Of a stretch of 64,000 nt of DNA, positions 46,001-56,147 are shown piece by piece. The stretch is taken from contig BDIU01000202.1 of NCBI GenBank assembly GCA_002118135.1, positions 1 through 64,000 of the forward strand. The letters run 5' to 3'. Both the position numbers and the translations under genes were made by a program. The stretch is from Trebouxia sp. TZW2008. Its lineage: Eukaryota; Chlorophyta; Trebouxiophyceae; Trebouxiales; Trebouxiaceae. The notes under the pieces are model-generated. The model was not told the DNA's origin, searched no databases, and saw only the letters and a program-made list of their open reading frames with translations. Each line of letters begins with the position of its first letter. Position 1 is the first letter of the stretch.

Positions 46001-49000
46001 TGCATATCAGTTATGTGAGCGTACCAATGCCATTTGATGTTGCAGCAAGCTGCAGCGAGGAGGCCATGAAGAGTCATGGATGGTAGGGTGGAAATCACCA
46101 GGTAACATGACAAAGATTTGTCAATTGTATTACTTTCTGTTTACATCAAGCACAAGCAAATGCATCAGTATGTACCATGAATGTCTGGATCGGTGCCGTC
46201 ATCAAGGATGCCGCGCACAGCTGCCAGCTCGCGCTGGAAAGCCTCATGCTCTGTCATCAGAGCTACATACTTCTCCTCTAGCTTGCTAGTGTACTCCTCC
46301 CATGCCTTCAACTGCGCGCACACCCACTTGCATTGGTCACGCTTCAAGGTGAATCAGACATGCTGGCATTGCTATCAACCTCGTCACCAGCACTTTACTA
46401 ATCTTGCAGGCACCTTGCTACTTCAGCTGATGATGTGGGTGTGTCAAGAGACTACATGCCGGGACAAACGATGGCAAGATATTGTATATGCCTCACAATA
46501 AAGCCTTTTTGCAGCAAGTGATCTTTTTTCATATTCTACTAAATGTGTTCTGGGCAAGGCTACTTTAAGCTGCTGAGCTAAGCTGTTGCAGCTCATAGGT
46601 TTGCTACATGTTGTGATGTTTCTGAAAGTGCCTCCTCTTGTTTCAACCAACAGCTGAGAAGAGTACAAAAGAATTGAAGATCAAATTGTCACTGGATGGC
46701 AGACTGCAAGACATAAGTCCCTGTCACGTCCTGCGTGCATGTGAAAGCATGCCAGACAACAGTCTGCCAGGCAATGATGCAGAGGCATGAGGAGCAGCAT
46801 GCAAGACGTCTTGCAGTGCAGCTGCTCATGCCCAGCATGCCATACAAATGGTTCTCAATCGCTTTTGTGGGGCTCTTCAGAGGAGTTACCTGCACATGAG
46901 AGCTAGAGGACAGCAGATTGGGCCTCTCCAGATCTGGTGGCAGCTGAGAGGCTGCCACAGCTTGAGTCTGAGCCACAGGGTTGGCCTGCCAGCCAGGGCT
47001 ACCCCCCTCTGCAGCAGGGGGCTGCTGGGGGGAGATGGCCTGGCGGGACAGGGCACTAGGAGGGGACAGGTCACCCATGGGGGCCTGGTGGGGCTGCTGC
47101 AGGGGGGGCTGGGGGGTGTGCAGGCTCTGGAAGGCCTCCTCACCGTGCTCACGCCACATGGTCAGCACCTCCCTGCAAACTCCACAGTGTCAGGCGTTTC
47201 ATCAATAAGTTGTTTTGTCAAAAGATCCTGCATTAGCAGTTCTTCATGCAATCCATTGGTCCATGAAACAATCCAGCATTCATTCTTCCAGTCAAGCACT
47301 TTAGGCAAGCAGCCAGCAAATCAGTCAGTTGCTCCACTGGCCCAAGAGCCAGTCAATCGTCCACTCTTACTATCAAATGCTCTGATGCTACCATTCTCCT
47401 GCATGTTGCTTACATTGTAGATGGAACTACCAGGCTTGTTGGATGAATCCAGTCTTCTTGCTAAAGCAGTGACTGTCAAGATAGGCTGTTTAGGACAGGG
47501 TCACTAGCCCCTTGTCAACAGGCATTGGCTGGCTTTTTGAGCAGCTCAAATGGGACGTCAGGTGTTTCATCCATCATGCACCTACCTGACTGTGGCAGTG
47601 TCCACACCAAAGTCTGCCTTGATGCGCTCAAACTGCTCCTGCTCAAGCGCTTGAGCCTCTAGCACAGCCCGTTGCTTGGCCTCAGCCGCTTGCCGCTGTT
47701 GTCGCCTCACAGCCACTCTAGCATTTACCTGCAACCAGCACAGGGTCAACACAGGTGCCCACCCTGACCTCGTGGCACAGCAGACTTTCCGGTGTCACTG
47801 ACTGGACCAAAGTACTCTTCAGCTGAGATGTACACAGTGGCTACCTGCAGGCAAGCTGGGAGCAGGCTTCAGCACACAGCTTTATGACAATATGGCCGCC
47901 CATGAGCTAGAAGGCCTGACCTTGCAAGCAGCGTTCCTCCAGCTTATGACAGCATTTGCAGCAACAGCGCTACAGGAGCAGCAACCATGGGCATGTATGC
48001 CTTGTGCATGCATGTCTGCTGCATCCTGGCTGTCTGCAGACACTGAGGGCTTCAGCATGGCACATTGCTGGAGGGGTTGGGGGCAAAGGGGTTGAGGGCC
48101 AGGGGGATAGGGGGTCGAGGGCAGGGGTGAGAGGGGCATAAGGAGGGGTGAAAGGGCGTCAAGTGGCAGGGAATGTCTCTCAACAGCACAACTTACCTGT
48201 CTCCGCCTGAAGCCCATCTGCAAAGCAATGGCAGCATCACGCTGCAGGAGGTAGGCCTGGCGCTGGGAGTGGCGCCTGTAAGCGGCCTGCACTGCAGTCG
48301 CTGCAGCATGCTGCCGCCGTAGCTCCGCCACTGCCCTACGAGCCTGCCTGCCCCTCACTTGGGCTTGAATGCTGACTGCAGCCCTGCGCTGCCTCAGAAA
48401 GGCCCTGCGGTACTTCAGCATGCGCCAGGTGCTCTGTATGATCAGCACAGACCTGCATGGCAGAACTGAACTCTTGAGACACACAAACAAAGCAAAAGTT
48501 CCCAGGCAAGTAAGAGACTGCATCTGCATAACCGCCCTGCGGTGCTTCAGCATACGCCAAGTGCTCTGAGTGGTGGGCACAAACCTGCATAGCACAGCCA
48601 AACATCTTAGGCACACTGAGTTGGATGGCACAGCCATAGGGCGTGAACATCTCAAATGGCTAAGCCAAAGGGTCTCAGGCTTACATAGAGGCAGATCTGC
48701 ATAAGGTAGCATCTGACACATGTCTAGCAAAAGCGCATTACTTGGCAGGTTTGATATCCACACCTGAGTGACTTTGCAGGCAGAGTTTGGGACAACAAAG
48801 GAATGACATACATCATTGCTGTGATGCTGCAGCAATGTTGTTTTGTTGATCAGATTGCAATGCATAACACCTCTCATTACAAACAAGCAGGTCAGTGCTG
48901 TTGAGCTTGCTGCATTCACAGGCAATGTGCATTCTGCATGGCAAGGGATTCACTTCTGGTTGGCAGCTCAGTTAAATGTGTGGTAGAGAGTGACAATGCA

Positions 49001-52000
49001 GCCACAAACTGAACAATTGCAGTACAAGATGCAACACGCATGCTGAGACATTGTTTGCAATGGTCGCTACAATTGCAAGGATGCAGGCAACATAAGAGCA
49101 AGATTGCAAGTTGCTGGCATGAGACTGATGCAAGCTTTGGGTGCAGGAGCAGGCAGCACAACAGCAAGACTGCAGCATGCTGGCATGAGACTGAGCACAA
49201 TCAGTACCGCAGATCGTTGGATGCGGGCCCAGGGCTCTCTCAGGCAGCTAATGCTGAGATACTGCTGGCACTTTATGTTACTTCTGGATGAAATGATGCA
49301 GGCAGCACAGCAGCAATACTGCAGCATGCTGGCATGGTAACACCACAGCAGGACTGCAGCAGGTCAGTATGGGAGTGAGCAGACCTTTGGATGCGGGCCC
49401 AGGTGTCCTCCAGGTGGCCGAGGACGCCAGCCCTAAAGAAGAGGCGCGTCTTGCCCATCTGGTACATGCTGCCCTCCACCCGGAACTCCTCCAGCAGGGC
49501 CTTGCACATGTCCAGCGCCCCGCCCTTTGCCTTGCCTGTCAATCAGCAACACAACATGTTGAGCTGCACCAGTCATGCACATGTCCAGCGCCCTGCCCTT
49601 TGCCTTGCCTGCCATCACACAAACTCCTCACGTCCAAACAGCTTGCACAACTCTGACTGCAAGTGTGACTAGATGCAAGCATAACACTGGGCTTGTGCTT
49701 ACCTCTGGCTTTGGGGGTGAGGAGGATGCCGTATCTGTCAGCAAACTCCTGGTGCAGGTAGCGGGTGGGGTAGCCCGCCCTGGCAATGCGGGTGACCTCT
49801 AGCACTCCACAGCAGCGCAGCTGGTGCAGCACCAGGCCAGCATCAAAGGTGGATGGAACCTGAGCTGAGTTGGGCTTCACACACCGCACAAAGTGCAGGG
49901 CAGTCCTGTTGCAGCAATGGCATGACTGTCACAGAGCACAGCTGATTTTGTATCTGAGCTGCATTCTTCTTCACAAGCCGCGCAAAATGCAGCACAGTGC
50001 TGCTGCAGCAGTGGGGTCACTGGCAAAGAGTACAGCTGGTTGTAGTACTATAAAATTTTTGTTCTGGAAAGTGCACTGACCATTGGGAAATTTGTTGTCA
50101 CATGAATTGTTGCTACATTGAAGTAGTAATTTCACAGCGCTTTTGCTGCCAGCTGTGCACACATGCAGGCAATGCACAGGAGTTTGATGGGCAGCACTCA
50201 CTGGTCGAGGCGGGTGATGAGGTCTTTGAGCTGGTCTCTGAAGCGTGTGCCTACAGTCTGGCTGGAGCGGCTGACCTGGGCTGCCGCCACTGTTGCTGCT
50301 ATCTGCTGCATCAGCCCCTGCCCACTGCCCTTCATTACCTCCATCAGATCTGAGAAGCATACAAACTTGAACATGCATGCCATACAGGCCAGGCTAGAGG
50401 TCAATTGATTGCCGCTGCTATCTGCTGCATCAACCCCTGCCCGCTGCTTGCATCAGCTCCATCAAATGATCCATTACTTCAGTGTCAGCTTCACCGAGTG
50501 TCTCAGACACTGGGGAAGGCCTAGTCTTCACAACTAACTGAACTTTGATGCGCATGCTACAGCGTCATGGCTAGCTTTCATTGGCTTGAATATCTGATGC
50601 TGACACCAGTTGCAAGCACATTGCCTTTTGAGCAGCAGGTGACATACGTGAGCGCTATGAGCTTCCTGGTCATGTATCATCACTGTCTCTCAGCTGTTAA
50701 CATTGCAAGATGCTAGAATTCACCAGCTTATGTCATCTCCAAGCTTGACTTTCATGGCAAAAGCTAGAACCCGTAATGCAACACAGTGTGTTTGGTCAAT
50801 ATGGCTCACAGTGCTGAGCAAGCTGCATCCAGCTGCCACCCTGAACTGCTCACCTGTGCTGAGCGTATCCTTGTTCTTATCCAAGAATCTGGTACAGCTG
50901 TAGGTGACGGGTCCGGCATAATGCTCCACGACAAAATCATCAGTTGGCTTCTTTGAGTCAAACTTGAAGCGGCCATTGCTGTGCAAGTTCTCCCTGAGCT
51001 TTGCGCCAAATGTGCTGTCTGTAGCCTGCAAGGGCAAAATGACAACTGGAGCTTGAAAAGCTGGTTGCTGCCACTGTCAGGCTAGAGACAAAACACAGTG
51101 AGCCAGAAGGACAAACATAGTGCATCACGATCAACTTAGCTTTGTAAGCCATGAGCTGCTGTGACATGCAAGCTCATCTTTTGTCTATGAACTCATATGC
51201 CTGCTTCAATCCCAAACAAGCATGTCCAATAATCAGCAACAGCCTCATATTGTTGCAAAACTTTTACTGCAATTTTGCAGCTTTGAGGCTGGAAAGTATA
51301 TCCGCGCAGAGTGTGCAAAGCGGTTGCTGCAGCACTATGCTTGCAGACGTTCTGCTTGCAAGCACAGCACTTTAGCATCTGTCCTGGGCACAAAGTATGG
51401 CACGTCTGTAGCCAAGAGGCAGCTAATAATTTGCCTCCGATGCGGTCCCTGTTAGTACCATATCATGCTGAATCGATGCATGTTGGAGTGAGTCAAGGAG
51501 TGGAGTGAGGGAAGGAGTGAGGGAAGGAGTGAGGGAAGGAGCAAGTGAGACAGGCTGTAAAGGAGGCATTGAAGGACTGAGTGAAGGAGCAAGGACTGAG
51601 CAAAGAGCTGACTGAAGGAGAGAGTGAAGCAGCAAGCGAAGGATGAGTGAAGGAGCAGGTGAAGGAGTGAGTGAAGGAGCGAGTGAAGGAGTGAGTGAAG
51701 GAGCGAGTGAAGGAGTGAGTGAAGGAGCAAGTGAAGGAGTGAGTGAAGGAGGGAGTGAAGGCGTGATGCAGGAGTGAGTGATGGAGGAAGTGACAGAGTG
51801 AGAGAAGAAGTGACTAAAGAGGTAAGAGAAGGGACGAGTGAAGATGTGACTGATGTAGTGAGTGATGGAGTGAGTGACAAAGTAAGTGAAGAGGGGAGTG
51901 CAGGAGTGTATGAAGGAGTGATTGGTGGACCGGGTGCAGGAGGGATTGAAGCGGTCAAAGTGTGAGCAAACAAGTGAGTGAAGGAGTGAAGGAAGGAGGG

Positions 52001-55000
52001 AAGGCAGGAATGAAGGATTGACAGCAGTGTACCTTGGGGAACATGCACTCCTCATCCAGGAGGGACAGGATGCCCACAGACTTGGGAGGGCGTGCCTCTA
52101 TCAGGTCCACACACTCCTGGTTGTCCTCAAACTCCACCAGTGTCCAGTCCACTCCTTCTGCTGCATACACCTCCTGCTCCAGCTTGAACAGATGCCTGCA
52201 TGCAGCTCACACTTCCAGCCTAAATCTTAAAGGTTGCGCTCTTTTGCAGAAGCAATTGCACACTCTCTCCTGACTTGACAAGACTCCGTGATGTCCATGG
52301 ATTAGTGACTTTTGCCAAGCTCACACTGCTGTCATCACAGTGATCACAATGGGCACTATGCTTGTCTTCAATAAGTTGTAAAATGTCTAATTAAGCCATC
52401 ACTGCATGAGACGACAAGGGCGACTGCTGTGATTGACATTGCAACTGGCACACTGTGTGATGCTGACAACCCACCTGTTGAACTGCTGCTGCAGGCGCTC
52501 ATTGGCGTAGTTGATGCACAGCTGCTCAAAGCTGTTCTCCTTGAAGCACTCAAAGCCATAGATATCAAGAATACTCAAGGAGGTCTCAGTCTTCTTCTTG
52601 CCAACTGACAGAGCTGCATTAATGCGATCTACCAGCCATCTGAATAGGCCTGCAAGCACAGATGGCTGTGATCAGATTCAAAGCTGGGCCCTCCTTTGTA
52701 AACCCATGTCTCAGATAAGCTTCTGGACTCAAGCTGCAGAAAGCTGCGATAGTGCATTTCCAATCGAGTCCCGGCAATGCAGTTTGCTGCTTTGACCTGA
52801 GACTGCTGCTCAACCCAATTCAATGCGCGCAGCGTTGCCCAAAAGCCTAAAAAGCACCATGCAGATGGCAAAAGGTGTGACACAAGTATGCAAAGCAATA
52901 TCTGCTAAAGCAATCATGGCATACAGGGATCCATCCATAGGCGGGGCACAGCACAATCTGTAGGGGCCGAACCTGCGTACGTGGCCTTGGCAAGGGCATC
53001 CCTGGCATCAACAGCGCCATCCATCTTGAGCTGAGTTACAATTGTCTCACCCCTGGCCACAATGTTGCGGCTAGTGAGAGCGCTCACCAGAGCAGACTCA
53101 CTGATCTGCAACAGGGCTGCAGCATTGGAGACAGCCGGGCCAGGCTCTACCAGAACGCTGTCATCAGTGGGAGCTGTGAATTGGATGTTGCCCAACCACA
53201 GGATGCCAGCAACCACCTCAAAGACCTCAGTCTGCTGTTGGGTGTTGATGCCGACAGCTGTCATGGCGCCTTTGAGGGTAGCAAAGTCTGTGGCGTCATC
53301 CACACCCTCAATGCTGCTGCAGCCGCTCTGGTTGAGGTAGTTGAAGTCGTGCATGGGGTCTAAGGGCAGCCGATAACGTTCTGCTTCTTCTGCTGAGACG
53401 CCCTTGCACAGCTGCAGGTACACAACATGGTCAGCAGTTTATCTTGGGGTGCAAACGATCTGATTGCAAGTCTGGCTGCATTGCAAATTATGCGGCTATG
53501 TTGTACAAACCAGAAACCACGCAAGCTATGTGCTGCAGTTGACAATGAATATGCATGTATCCTGCAGAAGCCTTGCATTTGCATCTGACAGCAACATGAC
53601 TGTGTGCTGATGACCTCTCAGACGCTAATGACATACAGCCTGCCAACCAGCAGCAAGGGAAGGTGCAGCGCTGAAATGTGCTGCCTTACTGTACCAATGC
53701 ATCTACATACGTGTACCTGCCCCAAATATATGAAATGCAAGTTGGCAACAATGCAGATTAGCTTGACCAGCATTTGCTCCAATCATGGGCATCATGAGCG
53801 GCGTCAGTCATGCAAGCAATAAAATGCCCATTGACACTGCCTAAGCACAGAGACTGCCTAACTTGGCTCACCTGGTAGAAGACATGATAATTCCGCTCTG
53901 AGTGCAGCTGATGCGTCACACGCGACTTCTCCAGCAAGTATGTCTGAATTAGGGCGCCACAAATGTGCTGAGTCTTGCTGAAATAGATCTCAATGAGCTT
54001 GCCAAAACGACTACTATTATTGTTGCGCAGGGTTCTGGCATTGCCAAAGGCCTCTAGCAATGGGTTGGTCTGCAGCACCTGTCCCTCCACACCTGTCAAA
54101 CACATCAGCAGTGCTCGTCTGTCTTGATGCTGCCCATTGCAAGCTCTTATGGCCTTTGGAACTGCTTCAATAACAAGCCTGAGCAGTTGCTGAAGCAAAG
54201 ACAGACAATAGCTGCGTCAACATGCCTAGAACTGCAGCATTGCATGGCAAGATGCTGGCTGTGGGTATGCATCTTTGCATACATGCACCCACATGAGGTA
54301 CAGACATACTGCAAATTTGATTGTGTGGCAAATTTCATGCTTTTGTTCCAGCTGACAAGGCGTGTGCTGATATTATTGAGTGCAGGACTGACCTGTTCCT
54401 CCTGCAAGCCCAGCCAGGTACTGCATGGCCACCTTGGTTGTCTCAGTCTTACCAGCTCCACTCTCCCCACTGATTACCAGGCTCTGACTCTGTCCATGCT
54501 GACACATGGCCTTGTACGCCTTGTCAGCAGTCAAGAACACATGGGGCGTGAACCCTTCCATCTGTTCCAGATTGGCGCGAGCCTTGTAGTGCTGCATCTG
54601 GTCCGCAGCGTACAGGGGCACCCGCTTGAATGGATTCACTGCTATGAGGACAGGCCCGGCATGAGTGTAGATCAGATCTTGCCCATAGCGTTGATGCAGG
54701 TCATGTAGGATGGAGGGCTCATTGAGGTAACTGAGGCTTGTGAGGTCTGGTACTGCGTCTAGGATTGCAGGGTTTGCTGGTACACACTCTGTGATTTGAG
54801 TTGTGACCAGCTCTCCAGACCCTGGACCAGATGTGGCATCCAGCGCCACAATGCATTCTGTGGTCAGGCTGGAGTTGACGCTGGTCAGTGTGCCCAGCTG
54901 CCAGCTGGTTGGACCAGCCTTGAACCATACGCGGGACCCTTTGGTCAAGCCCTCCAAAGTGTCCTGCTTCCATTGCTGCTTGCTCAGCTTCCCCTGCCCT

Positions 55001-55032
55001 GGCTTTTGCTTTGACAGCGATTTCCTGCACAT
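43019..55032 (-). CDS. Class VIII unconventional myosin
   Basis: Actin motor; plant class VIII myosins act at plasmodesmata, endosomes and the cell plate. Seventeen exons join in phase to 1290 residues: 54393-55032, 53872-54092, 52973-53411, 52475-52649, 52033-52195, 50854-51025, 50202-50349, 49703-49905, 49385-49535, 48197-48452, 47586-47728, 46890-47172, 46176-46341, 45720-45923, 45030-45145, 43960-44112 and 43019-43258. Visible: SH3-like [16 protein letters not shown]-loop GESGAGKT (about 188), switch [10 protein letters not shown], switch II DIYGFE (about 462), [28 protein letters not shown], then IQ motifs ([36 protein letters not shown]). The tail [14 protein letters not shown]...[18 protein letters not shown] matches the class VIII tail; no DIL domain is seen. 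Exon 14 uses a GC donor. The N-terminus is uncertain: exons farther upstream (for example 55416-55481) are possible but do not connect in phase. Many junctions have intronic copies. Confidence 0.93.
43228..43370 (-). repeat. Copy of the acceptor junction of the last myosin exon
   Basis: 'tgatcttctctgtctccttcatgcgcgcct' ending at 43260 is repeated as 'tgaccttctctgtctcctccatgcacgcct' from 43339, offset about 109 bp. The flanking 'caacaatgatgtcag' is also duplicated. The copy lies upstream of the functional acceptor in transcript order. Confidence 0.85.
44140..44465 (-). repeat. Intronic minisatellite, about 37-46 bp units
   Basis: A unit resembling 'ggcaacagcagccatgtcttgttgcactcaca' repeats roughly eight times with substitutions and small length changes in the myosin intron before exon 16. 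It starts close to the acceptor at 44113. Frames through it on both strands are artefacts. Spacing is irregular and units differ, so it is not a CRISPR array. Confidence 0.85.
44845..45035 (-). repeat. Copy of the myosin exon 15 donor junction
   Basis: 'gagactcactgtgagcttgttgacatagc' at 45021 is repeated as 'gagactcactgtgagcttaatgacatagc' at about 44852, offset about 170 bp, downstream of the functional donor in transcript order. Confidence 0.85.
45718..45720 (-). other. GC-AG intron donor of myosin exon 14
   Basis: Exon 14 (45720-45923) ends with FDTP and is followed by 'GCAAGC' in transcript sense, with no usable GT. Using GC keeps phase with exon 15 (G|GC ACA). All other called introns use GT. 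This is a standard minor class of U2 introns. Confidence 0.7.
45902..46012 (-). repeat. Copy of the myosin exon 14 acceptor junction
   Basis: 'cttgtctgctcatacatctctgcata' at 45905 recurs as 'cttgtctgcccatgcatcactgcata' at 45982, offset 77 bp, upstream of the functional acceptor in transcript order. Confidence 0.82.
48440..48605 (-). repeat. Copy of the first IQ-exon acceptor junction of myosin
   Basis: The functional acceptor and exon 10 start near 48452 has a copy ending near 48584, offset 132 bp. The copy still encodes an IQ-like string, [16 protein letters not shown], against [17 protein letters not shown] in the functional exon. It lies in the preceding intron. Confidence 0.85.
49205..49615 (-). 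repeat. Copies of both boundaries of myosin exon 9
   Basis: The donor side 'agacctttggatgcgggcccag' at 49381 recurs as 'agatcgttggatgcgggcccag' at 49211 (170 bp, downstream in the transcript). The acceptor side 'gcacatgtccagcgcc' at 49504 recurs at 49577 (73 bp, upstream in the transcript). One exon thus carries copies at both edges. Confidence 0.85.
49880..50012 (-). repeat. Copy of the myosin exon 8 acceptor junction
   Basis: 'ccgcacaaagtgcagggcagtcctgttgcag' at 49884 recurs as 'ccgcgcaaaatgcagcacagtgctgctgcag' at 49979, offset 95 bp, upstream of the functional acceptor in the transcript. Confidence 0.82.
50282..50475 (-). repeat. Copy of the myosin exon 7 acceptor-side sequence
   Basis: 'gctgctatctgctgcatcagcccctgccc' inside exon 7 recurs as 'gctgctatctgctgcatcaacccctgccc' from about 50415, followed by the matching 'cagctccatcaaatgat', offset near 120 bp, upstream in the transcript. 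Confidence 0.82.
51485..52015 (-). repeat. 12-bp minisatellite in a myosin intron
   Basis: Units of 'gagtgaaggagt' and variants fill over 500 bp of the intron between exons 5 and 6. The near-perfect part is 51655-51775. Because 12 is a multiple of three, long open frames (about 200 residues of repeated Leu/His/Ser or Thr/Pro/Ser) appear in two frames on the minus strand; they are not genes. Confidence 0.9.
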
Positions 55033-56147
55033 TATTGCAAACTTGCATCAGACGCACTGTTTGACCGAGACTGCCAAGGGAGCCAAACCATGTGCATTGT
55101 TGCAAGCCATGTGTTGACAATGCAGTGCTGATGCAGACCAAGAACAGTCTGTTTGGCAACACAGCAGAGTGACATCAGCATCAAGCAGTAGCTGCTGTAA
55201 TAGTCTGGCACGGGAAAAAAGTCAGGTGCCTAAAGAGCCAACTTATGTGCAGTGTTGCAAGCTGTGTGTTAACAATGCAGTCCTCATGCTGACCAAGAAC
55301 AGTCAAGTTTGAAAACACAGAAAAGTGATATGAGCCTGCAGCAATAGCTGCTGTGACCTGGCATGGAGAACAACACATGTATCAAAGTCCAGGCAAGCAA
55401 CATGTCGAACCTCACCCCTGAGTCATGATTTGAGGAGTGCTTCTCCTGCTGCTCCTGCAAATATTTCGTGTACGCTGTCAGCTGTAAGCACAACAGCAGT
55501 GAAGTGTTGTATGCAAGACTGTGCTGCAGTGCAATAACTGCTGCCCTGCCAGTGATTTGCCAGGAACGAAACATGATGCAGAATGCTTTGCAAAGCTGCT
55601 TGCTTTCTGTCAGCACTTCAGCCTGGCACCAGCGATGGCAAGAGCTAGCAGGAACCTGCATTTCATTCACCTCAAAGCGCACTATTGGGCTTGCAACATG
55701 CTTGCTTGACACAGTCGGCTGCAAGCTACTGCTGCGTGGCGCGTCGCACGGACAGCAGGCGTTTGCCGGCAGCAGAGAAACAGTCAACCCTATACACACA
55801 GATGGTCAGACACTTGTGGGTCGCCAAGCCCTACGGTTGCTGTCACTGCTGCACGCCAATGCGTGCGAGGTGTTGTACTACGTTGCGCAATGCAATCCCT
55901 CAACGGCGCATCGCGGATGCCGGAGCGATCGCATCGATTGCAATGCAGTTTGAAGATCTTCACATTGGTGATGGGAATCTGAACTGTTCGCCAGTCGTGA
56001 AGGTTTCACTTGCGAACCCCGGCGGCACCAAACTTTTGTGTCAGCTCGACTTTCGCTTGAATGATGACCAAGTTAGACAGGATGTCGGCAGGCGTTGCCA
56101 GATGTGTGATGTAGATCAACAGCCATTCCGCGTGATCAGTCGGTCCA
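55033..56147. promoter_or_regulatory. Divergent upstream region of myosin and UTP10
   Basis: 1.1 kb between the modelled starts of two divergent genes. It contains a two-copy duplication of about 200 bp (55046-55200 against 55246-55380; 'ttaacaatgcag' and 'gaccaagaacagtc' occur in both) and possible non-coding or short coding 5' exons of the myosin (55416-55481). Open frames here lack a convincing start or family. Confidence 0.5.

Noticed and set aside
46848..47420. 190-residue plus-strand frame
   Set aside because: Antisense to the proline-rich myosin exon 46890-47172, whose splice sites and phase fit the myosin.
51423..52055. Two overlapping minus-strand frames of about 200 residues
   Set aside because: They are translations of the 12-bp minisatellite, lie inside a myosin intron, and contain only repeated Ser/Leu/His or Thr/Pro/Ser.
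55284..55799. Minus-strand frame proposed as the myosin N-terminus
   Set aside because: It begins with GTG rather than ATG, and the adjoining candidate exon 55416-55481 does not join the motor exon in phase. The ATG at 55032 was used instead.
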